From Nakamurella endophytica (GTDB lineage: Bacteria; Actinomycetota; Actinomycetes; Mycobacteriales; Nakamurellaceae), in contig NZ_BMNA01000004.1 in the NCBI RefSeq assembly GCF_014646215.1, forward strand, positions 142,243 through 206,242: a stretch of DNA of 64,000 nucleotides, in the 5' to 3' direction. Both the position numbers and the translations under genes were made by a program. This document shows positions 56,416 through 64,000 of this stretch, in pieces. Within the stretch, counting starts at the first letter, position 1; each line of letters begins with the position of its first letter. The notes below the pieces were generated by a model. The model was not told where the DNA came from. It saw nothing but the letters and a program-made list of their open reading frames with translations, and made no database searches.

Positions 56416-57477
56416 GTGCGTCGACGGGTGCGGTGGGTGCTGGCTCTTGCGCTGACCCTGGCGGCCGGCTGCACGGCCGGCGCACCACAGACCGGCGAGG
56501 TCCCTCGCACGCCCACAGCGTCCGCCGCCGCTCCGGCGCCGCCCCCGACGACCGTGCTCCCGAGGTCCCCGGCGCGCCGGCCGTCCGCCGGCGCGCGTCC
56601 GTCGCCGACCGTGCCCCCGGTCGTCCGGGGCGGACCCACGCTCACCACCCCGACCGTCGCCGCCGTGCCCCGGGCTCTCCGGCGGTGCGGCGTCGCGGAC
56701 CTCGGGCTCACCGGTCGGGCGGACCGGCGGACGAGCCAGGCGACCCACCGGCTGGCGCTGACCCTGCGGTCGACGGCCCGGTCGGCCTGTGCGCTGGCGA
56801 GGACGTTCACACCGGTGGACATGGTCGCCGTCGATGGCACCGAGATCGCCGGACGAGTGCCGTCCTCCGGGGCGCAGGTGCCGAATGCGCTCGCCGTCGA
56901 CCCGGGCCAGGTCGTGCACGCCTGGGCGTACTGGATACCCGACACCGGGGACAGCCGGCGGGTCACCCGCATCGTGGTGCACGTCGGCAACAGCGGACCC
57001 GTCCTCGACCTTCCGGTCACCGACGACGGCCGGCGCCCGCCACGCGTCCGCGTCCCTCCGGGCTCGACAGTGTTCCAGTCCGCCGGCTACGCGTTCGTGG
57101 ACTCCGCGGCGGATCCGGGGACGGTGGCATCGCTGACCACGTCCGTCAGCGAACCGTCCACGGTCCGCGCCGGCGCCGCGATCGTCGCCCACGTCGTCGT
57201 GCGGAACCTGAGCAACGTCGCCGTGCCGTTGACCCCGTGCCCGGAGTACGACGTGCAGCTGTCGGTGTGGCCCGGCAAGGTCCCCACGACGACGCACCAC
57301 CGCGGCAGCCTGGACTGCGCGCGGATGTCCGGACGTCTGGCGCCACAGCAGGTCGTGACCGTCGACACCGCGGTCCCCGCCGGGGAGGTCGCCGGCGACG
57401 GAGTGCTCACCTGGGCACTGGTCGACGGGCGCACCGCCGTGACCTCCGACCGGCTGGTGATAACGGTCCACCGCTGA
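56416..57477 (+). CDS. Putative lipoprotein with DUF4232-like region
   Basis: 353-residue secreted protein. A short basic N-terminus and hydrophobic stretch end in the lipobox LAAGC (C19), followed by a Pro/Ala/Thr-rich linker. The central part, starting at RRCGVADLGLTGRADR, has the paired-cysteine, beta-rich look of DUF4232 domains, and the C-terminal domain looks immunoglobulin-like. GTG start. No specific function can be given. Confidence 0.75.
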   Translation: MRRRVRWVLALALTLAAGCTAGAPQTGEVPRTPTASAAAPAPPPTTVLPRSPARRPSAGARPSPTVPPVVRGGPTLTTPTVAAVPRALRRCGVADLGLTGRADRRTSQATHRLALTLRSTARSACALARTFTPVDMVAVDGTEIAGRVPSSGAQVPNALAVDPGQVVHAWAYWIPDTGDSRRVTRIVVHVGNSGPVLDLPVTDDGRRPPRVRVPPGSTVFQSAGYAFVDSAADPGTVASLTTSVSEPSTVRAGAAIVAHVVVRNLSNVAVPLTPCPEYDVQLSVWPGKVPTTTHHRGSLDCARMSGRLAPQQVVTVDTAVPAGEVAGDGVLTWALVDGRTAVTSDRLVITVHR

Positions 57478-57618
57478 GTCGGAACAGTATGGCGCCTGGG
57501 CCCAGAACGGGGCCAGGTCTTGCGGTTCCGCGGCGTCCCAGCCGACCGTCCACCAGGTGCTCACCGGGCGGCGCTCGGTCCGCCGCGGCCGGTCCCGGTC
57601 CGGCCGGCCGTCACCGCG

Positions 57619-58740
57619 TCACCGCCGCCGCCGACCGACGCCCCAGCCGAGCAGCGCACCCGCGCCCAGCAGCCCGGCCAGCTTCGGACGGCTCATCGGC
57701 TCCTGCACCACGAGCACGGCCGGGGGGACGTCGTCGGGCCCCGGATCCTGGGTGGACTTCTCGGCCAGGCCGGGGCTGCCGGGCGCGGTGGCGATCCAGG
57801 CGGCGACGAACAGCACCAGCATCGCGGTCAGGTTGAAGAAGAACAGCAGGCCGATGATCGGTCCGAAGATCTTCGCGCTGGTCGAGGTGAGCAGCGACGG
57901 GAACAGCGCCAGCGCCTGCTTGAGCAGCTCGAAGCCGACGGCCGCGGCGATGGAACCGCGGATCAGCGCCTTGCGCGGGGCGCGCATGTGCCGGGGCGGC
58001 AGCGCGGTGTAGACCCACAGGAAGACCAGGACGTCGGCCGCCATCGCCAGCAGGATCGGGACGATCACCAGCACCGGCTTGAGCCAGCCGACGTCGGACA
58101 GGTTCAGCCAGTCGAGCACCTGGGAGGTCAGTGCGCCGCCGACCGACGACAACACGATCGACAGCAGCAGGGCGACACCCAGGCCGACGAGCCGCAGGAA
58201 GCTGCGCAGCAGGTTGACCGGCAGACTCTCCTGCGCCGTCTCCTGGTCCTCGTCGAAGTCCGGCCGCCACTGGGCCTGGATGGCGTTGCGCACGTTGCCC
58301 ATCCACGAGATGCCCGAGTACAGCGCGACGACGAGGCCGATGATGCCGACGGTGTAGCGGGCGTCGATCGCCGAGTTCAGCTGGTCGGAGAGCTGGCTGC
58401 CCAGGGTGCCCGGGATCTGCTTGGTGATCTGCCCCTTGAGCTCGTCGATCTGCCCGGGCTGTCCGGCCAGCACGAACCCGACCACGGCGAACGCCACCAT
58501 CAGGATCGGCACCAGCGCCAGGAACGAGAAGTACGTGATGGCGCCGGCGAACTGGGTGCCCAGCCGCTCGGTGAACCGCCCGCCGGCGCGGGTGAGGTGC
58601 AGGATGCCCGGACGGGCCGTCAGCGCCTTGATCCTGGCGGCCAGCGCGGACGGCTTCTTCTCCGCCCGTTCCTCGACCGGGTAGTCGTCGGCGCGCAGCC
58701 GCTCGGCCGCGGCCCGCGGGGAGGGGTCGATGGCGGTCAT
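57619..58740 (-). CDS. YihY/BrkB-family membrane protein
   Basis: 373-residue membrane protein with about six helices. Family features: TQFAGAITYFSFLALVPIL near residue 62, the central GISWMGNVRNAIQAQW and GFELLKQALALFPSL. Once annotated as ribonuclease BN, the family is now regarded as membrane proteins of unclear function. It follows trpS in the same direction with a 93-bp gap, as also recalled for M. tuberculosis. Confidence 0.9.
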   Translation of the reverse strand: MTAIDPSPRAAAERLRADDYPVEERAEKKPSALAARIKALTARPGILHLTRAGGRFTERLGTQFAGAITYFSFLALVPILMVAFAVVGFVLAGQPGQIDELKGQITKQIPGTLGSQLSDQLNSAIDARYTVGIIGLVVALYSGISWMGNVRNAIQAQWRPDFDEDQETAQESLPVNLLRSFLRLVGLGVALLLSIVLSSVGGALTSQVLDWLNLSDVGWLKPVLVIVPILLAMAADVLVFLWVYTALPPRHMRAPRKALIRGSIAAAVGFELLKQALALFPSLLTSTSAKIFGPIIGLLFFFNLTAMLVLFVAAWIATAPGSPGLAEKSTQDPGPDDVPPAVLVVQEPMSRPKLAGLLGAGALLGWGVGRRRR

Positions 58741-58833
58741 GCCGGCCTCCGAGGTGCTCAGGCCGCCCGGACGGACGGCGACACCAGTGTGAGGTGTCCC
58801 CCGACCGGCCGCCGGGAGGGCCGGCCCGGCGGG

Positions 58834-61520
<2,687 letters not shown>

Positions 61521-61639
61521 CAACGCCCCGTCCCGGCCGTGCGGGCCGCGGGCGGCATGCCCCCCGGTCGCGGTGACGCCGCTCCCCCGGAGCGGTGTCC
61601 GGCCCGGCCGATGCTCGAGCGACTGGGCGGTGCACCGAT

Positions 61640-61659
61640 GGCCGGTCCTCGGACCGGCC
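61640..61659. terminator. Hairpin downstream of cysteine dioxygenase operon
   Basis: 9-bp complementary arms (GGCCGGTCC/GGACCGGCC) with a minimal loop in the 272-bp gap between the CorC-like start and the dioxygenase stop. A candidate terminator for the minus-strand operon. Confidence 0.35.
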
Positions 61660-61727
61660 CGGCGGACGGTGGCTCCACCGGGCGATCGTAGCCGCGCACC
61701 GGCCCCGCGCCGGCCCGCACCGGCCGA

Positions 61728-61777
61728 CCGGTTCGGACCGGCCGGCGGTACACCGGCTCGGACCGGCCGGCGGTGCA
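61728..61777. repeat. Two tandem 25-bp repeats
   Basis: Copies at 61728-61752 and 61753-61777 (unit CCGG(T/C)TCGGACCGGCCGGCG plus GT(A/G)CA) differ at two positions. Non-coding, just 3' of the cysteine dioxygenase gene. Confidence 0.75.
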
Positions 61778-61792
61778 CCGCCGCCGCGCCGC

Positions 61793-62410
61793 TCAGTCCA
61801 GCGGGCGCAGCTCGTCGGCGTAGGACACCGACCGCCGCCGCAGCACCCCGCCGCGCAGCGTGTACTGACCCATCCGCCACAGCGGCGGTGAGTACGCGTG
61901 GATCGACACGCTGGCCGGGGCCAGGCCGGTCAGCCGGTGGATGTGGTCGGGCCCGAAGCTGAACGCCCGCCCGCCGGGGACCGGGGTCGGCACCCCGGTG
62001 CTGCCCGCGCCGACGGCCAGGTTGTGCTCGACGAGCAGACCCCGGGTGACGGCGACCGCGCCGGACGAGATGTCGTGGTCGTGCCAGCCGGTGTCGTTCT
62101 CCGGCACCCAGCACAGCACCCACACGTCGACGTGGGCGTCGCGGTGCAGCAGCGCGTAGTGCCGCCGTCCGCCCTCGCCGAAGGCGACGTGCGCCTCCCA
62201 GCGCTCCGGATCCGCGGCCACCGCGGCGACCAGCTCCAGCAGCTCGGCCGGGGCGAGGTCGCGGCCGGGGAGCCGGTCCAGCGTCACGGCCGGTTCGGCC
62301 ACCCGGTGCAGGTCCACGGACGCCGCCGCGGGCACCACCGCGTCGGGGTCCGCAGGCGGCTCGACTCGGGCCCGGTCCCCGGCCGGGTGCAGGGCTTCGG
62401 CGGTGCTCAT
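61793..62410 (-). CDS. Cysteine dioxygenase-family thiol dioxygenase
   Basis: 205-residue cupin-fold iron enzyme oxidising cysteine (or a related thiol) to the sulfinic acid. The iron ligands are H110 and H112 in GWHDHDISSG and a third histidine in PDHIHRL (156/158). Length matches bacterial cysteine dioxygenases. The ATG overlaps the stop of the upstream amidohydrolase. The cysteine-containing leader peptide upstream of the operon supports cysteine as the relevant metabolite. Confidence 0.9.
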   Translation of the reverse strand: MSTAEALHPAGDRARVEPPADPDAVVPAAASVDLHRVAEPAVTLDRLPGRDLAPAELLELVAAVAADPERWEAHVAFGEGGRRHYALLHRDAHVDVWVLCWVPENDTGWHDHDISSGAVAVTRGLLVEHNLAVGAGSTGVPTPVPGGRAFSFGPDHIHRLTGLAPASVSIHAYSPPLWRMGQYTLRGGVLRRRSVSYADELRPLD

Positions 62411-63453
62411 CGTGCTCCGTTCAACAGGCGTGCGGGATTGGTGACGTGGATGGCGTGCCGGGCCGCGGCGCCGAGGCCGGCGTCGACGGGGCGCGCGTAC
62501 GGGTGGTCGCTGCCGAGCACGAGCTGGTCGATGCCGAGCACGCGGACCAGGGCGTCCTGCGCCTGCCGGCCCAGCGACGAGGTCTCGACCCAGGTCAGCG
62601 GGTCGACCCGGAACGGGCCCCCGCCGCGCGCGGTCCACCGCTCGTGGTGCACCGGCGCCAGGCCCGCGCCGGCGACGAAACAGATGCGCAGCCCGGGCAG
62701 CAGGGACCGTCCGGCGGTGTGCCACGACCACCACGCCGCCTGCAGCTGCGCGGAGTAGTCGACGACGGCGGCCCACCAGTCCGGGACCGCCGACCCCGCA
62801 CGGGCCGCGGGTCCCGGGTGCACCAGCACCGGCCGTCCGGCGCGCTGCGCCACCTCCAGGACCGGCGCCACCGCCTCGACGTCCGACGGCGTCGCCAGCC
62901 AACCCGCAGGTACCTGCAGGCCGGCAAATCCGCCCGACAGCCGGCCGGCCAGCCCGGCGGTGTCCGGCTCGCGGCGGGTGACCGCGGCCCAGCCTCCGGA
63001 CGACGGGTCCAGCGCGGCGACCCAGCCGTGCCAGGCGTCGAGCAGCGGCGCCGCCTCCGCGGGCGGCAGGTCCTCGATGCCCAGCGGGCTGGACAGCGCG
63101 AACAGCGACCGGCCGGCCACCGGCGCGGCCCCGGCGTCCGGCGCACCCGACCCGGAGTCCGCGCCCGTCGGGACGGCGTCGGCGGTTTCGGCCGCCGCGG
63201 CCGGGTCCGGCAGCCGGAACGGCGGCTCGCCGTCGAGCAGCAGGTCCCGACCGGCCACCCGCGGCGCCGTGGACCGGGACCGCAGCGCCTCCACCAAGGT
63301 CTCCGGCCAGTGGTGGCGGTGCACGTCGACGGTCCCCGCGGAGGCCGCGCCGGGCGGATCGGGCGGCAAGCCGGACGGGACCGTGGCGAACGGGACGGTG
63401 GCGGACGGGACAGTGGCGGACGGGACGGTGGCGGACGGGACGGAAGGAGACAC
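62407..63453 (-). CDS. Amidohydrolase-family protein (TIM-barrel hydrolase/decarboxylase)
   Basis: 348-residue protein of the amidohydrolase 2 family. Metal-site motifs are VDVHRHHWPE near residue 42, LVHPG mid-protein and LGSDHPYARP with the catalytic aspartate. The GTG start at 63453 has GAGGT upstream. The first about 35 residues include four SATVP-type repeats and are likely disordered. It overlaps the cysteine dioxygenase gene by 4 nt, so the two probably serve one pathway, but the substrate is unknown. Confidence 0.85.
   Translation of the reverse strand: MSPSVPSATVPSATVPSATVPFATVPSGLPPDPPGAASAGTVDVHRHHWPETLVEALRSRSTAPRVAGRDLLLDGEPPFRLPDPAAAAETADAVPTGADSGSGAPDAGAAPVAGRSLFALSSPLGIEDLPPAEAAPLLDAWHGWVAALDPSSGGWAAVTRREPDTAGLAGRLSGGFAGLQVPAGWLATPSDVEAVAPVLEVAQRAGRPVLVHPGPAARAGSAVPDWWAAVVDYSAQLQAAWWSWHTAGRSLLPGLRICFVAGAGLAPVHHERWTARGGGPFRVDPLTWVETSSLGRQAQDALVRVLGIDQLVLGSDHPYARPVDAGLGAAARHAIHVTNPARLLNGAR
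63376..63435. repeat. Four tandem 15-bp repeats at amidohydrolase N-terminus
   Basis: Unit CGGGACGGTGGCGGA repeated at 63376, 63391, 63406 and 63421 with a few substitutions. It encodes the SATVP series just after the start codon. Confidence 0.85.
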
Positions 63454-63491
63454 CGGGACCTCGGGGCGTGCGGGAGCGGACCGGTCGCACT

Positions 63492-63610
63492 CGACCGGCG
63501 GGGACCACCGCCGACAGGTCCGGTGGACCGGTCGGGGCGCGGGGCGGCCCTGGGAACAGGGCGGAGCAGGCGGACGGCGGCCGGGACGACCGGGCTCCCG
63601 GGAGAGCCCG
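63492..63610 (-). promoter_or_regulatory. Attenuator-like hairpin series after the cysteine leader peptide
   Basis: Three stems lie between the leader-peptide stop and the amidohydrolase start: 63591-63610 (7 perfect bp CGGGCTC/GAGCCCG, extendable past one bulge), 63547-63562 (GCCCTG/CAGGGC with GGAA loop) and 63492-63536 (CGACCGG/CCGGTCG outer, CCACCG/CGGTGG inner). A fourth, CTGCAG-ACCCG-CTGCAG at 63660-63676, lies inside the leader over a Cys codon. The layout fits ribosome-mediated attenuation. Confidence 0.55.
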
Positions 63611-63625
63611 TCGACCGGCGGGCGG

Positions 63626-63748
63626 TCAGCGGGACGGGGCCGGCTCCGGACACAGCGCGCTGCAGACCCGCTGCAGGTCGACGTGCGTGCGGTACGTGCA
63701 GGTGCGGCGGTCCGCTGCGGTCCCGAAGGCCGGACCCGGATGCACCAT
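63626..63748 (-). CDS. Cysteine-containing leader peptide (40 residues)
   Basis: A 40-residue ORF whose core RTHVDLQRVCSALC matches the R-x-HVDL-x-R-x-x-SA-x-C pattern of short peptides annotated as putative leader peptides near sulfur genes in actinomycetes (recalled, not searched). Three cysteines occur (RTCTY, RVCSALC). The ATG is preceded by GAGGTGG at good spacing; GTG at 63745 is a near-equivalent start. It lies 170 nt upstream of the amidohydrolase-cysteine dioxygenase genes in the same direction. Confidence 0.75.
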   Translation of the reverse strand: MVHPGPAFGTAADRRTCTYRTHVDLQRVCSALCPEPAPSR

Positions 63749-64000
63749 GCCGTCCACCTCGGTCGTCACCGGCCCGCTCGGGCCGCGCTCTTGTGGCCAC
63801 CCGGTCGGGTGCCACCCGGTCGTCACCTGGAGCACCCCACAGCGACGAGGGTTGCCGTCCGGCGAGCCAGGGCTTGCCACCGGATCTCTTGACCTTGGCC
63901 CGCACGGTAGGGCCGGCGCACCGGGGCTGTCAACGATCACCGGGGTCCCGCGTCGCCGGCCTCCGGCCCCGTCCCGGCCGGCCCCGGTCGACTACCCTGG
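63749..64000. other. Right-edge region without a complete gene
   Basis: Apart from the minus-strand promoter, no coding sequence is supported here. A TACCCT hexamer at 63992-63997 resembles other -10 elements in this window and may serve a rightward gene beginning beyond the edge. Confidence 0.4.
63904..63933 (-). promoter_or_regulatory. Promoter of the leader peptide-cysteine dioxygenase operon
   Basis: Minus-strand perfect -35 TTGACA (63933-63928), 18-nt spacer, -10 TACCGT (63909-63904). The transcript would start near 63897, leaving a leader of about 445 nt that contains the 40-residue peptide and the hairpins. Confidence 0.65.

Noticed and set aside
63626-63940. A 104-residue minus-strand ORF as a full gene
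   Set aside because: Its first codons lie upstream of the predicted transcription start; only the last 40 codons have a ribosome-binding site and the leader-peptide motif.

Overview
The window is about 64 kb of very GC-rich, densely packed DNA from an actinobacterium. GTG starts are common, many neighbouring genes overlap by 4 nt (ATGA or GTGA), and several genes look leaderless. A mycothiol-dependent formaldehyde dehydrogenase, a FprA-type ferredoxin reductase and DUF5302 and DUF1990 proteins point to the mycothiol-producing Actinomycetia. From memory, parts of the gene order resemble the Mycobacterium tuberculosis Rv3307-Rv3319 block (purine nucleoside phosphorylase, pmmB, upp, add, deoA, cdd, sdhCDAB) and the YihY-trpS pair. 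Composition fits a Frankineae or Nakamurella-like lineage, but that is a guess. No rRNA, tRNA, prophage, insertion sequence or CRISPR array was seen.

Layout. 0-5 kb: the end of a PucR-type regulator, convergent with hyuAB (hydantoinase/oxoprolinase). 5-15.9 kb: a receptor-type Ser/Thr kinase leading into punA-pmmB, a TSUP transporter, a META-domain lipoprotein, upp, and divergent deoC followed by an aldehyde dehydrogenase and a short dehydrogenase-like partner. 16-19.6 kb: fprA, DUF1990, mscR, DUF5302. 19.8-24 kb: the aminobutyraldehyde dehydrogenase-gabT pair and a conserved protein of unknown function. 24-31.6 kb: add, a DrrAB-type ABC exporter, deoA, a P450 overlapping a second nucleoside phosphorylase, and an SDR. 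31.7-34.6 kb: a small ORF, an amidohydrolase of the methylthioadenosine/adenosylhomocysteine deaminase type, and a methyltransferase. 34.7-40.6 kb: cdd plus a BMP-type nucleoside ABC importer. 41.5-45.1 kb: sdhCDAB with two tandem mini-ORFs between sdhC and sdhD. 45.1-52.1 kb: araA, araD, a LacI regulator, then a DeoR regulator, pdxA2 and a DUF1537 kinase. 52.1-57.5 kb: a cystathionine lyase/synthase, MntR, divergent mntH, an SMP-30 lactonase and a lipoprotein. 57.6-64 kb: YihY, trpS, a CorC-like protein, and a cysteine dioxygenase-amidohydrolase operon preceded by a cysteine-containing leader peptide.

How the genes work together. The dominant theme is nucleoside uptake and catabolism. The BMP/ABC importer brings nucleosides in, Cdd and Add deaminate them, DeoA, PunA and DeoD phosphorolyse them, PmmB can isomerise the pentose phosphate, DeoC cleaves deoxyribose-5-phosphate and the adjacent dehydrogenase can oxidise the acetaldehyde. 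Upp recovers uracil. Acetyl units and GABA-derived succinate feed the TCA cycle, whose succinate dehydrogenase lies in the same region.

The observations most worth following are: (1) two 71-bp tandem repeats between sdhC and sdhD that encode near-identical 24-residue peptides chained by 4-nt stop/start overlaps; (2) a leader peptide with the core RTHVDLQRVCSALC, a consensus-like promoter and a run of hairpins ahead of the cysteine dioxygenase operon; (3) a phased array of TGTCCG motifs upstream of sdh; (4) an aldehyde dehydrogenase translationally coupled to a catalytically dead, truncated paralogue resembling a split ALDH16.
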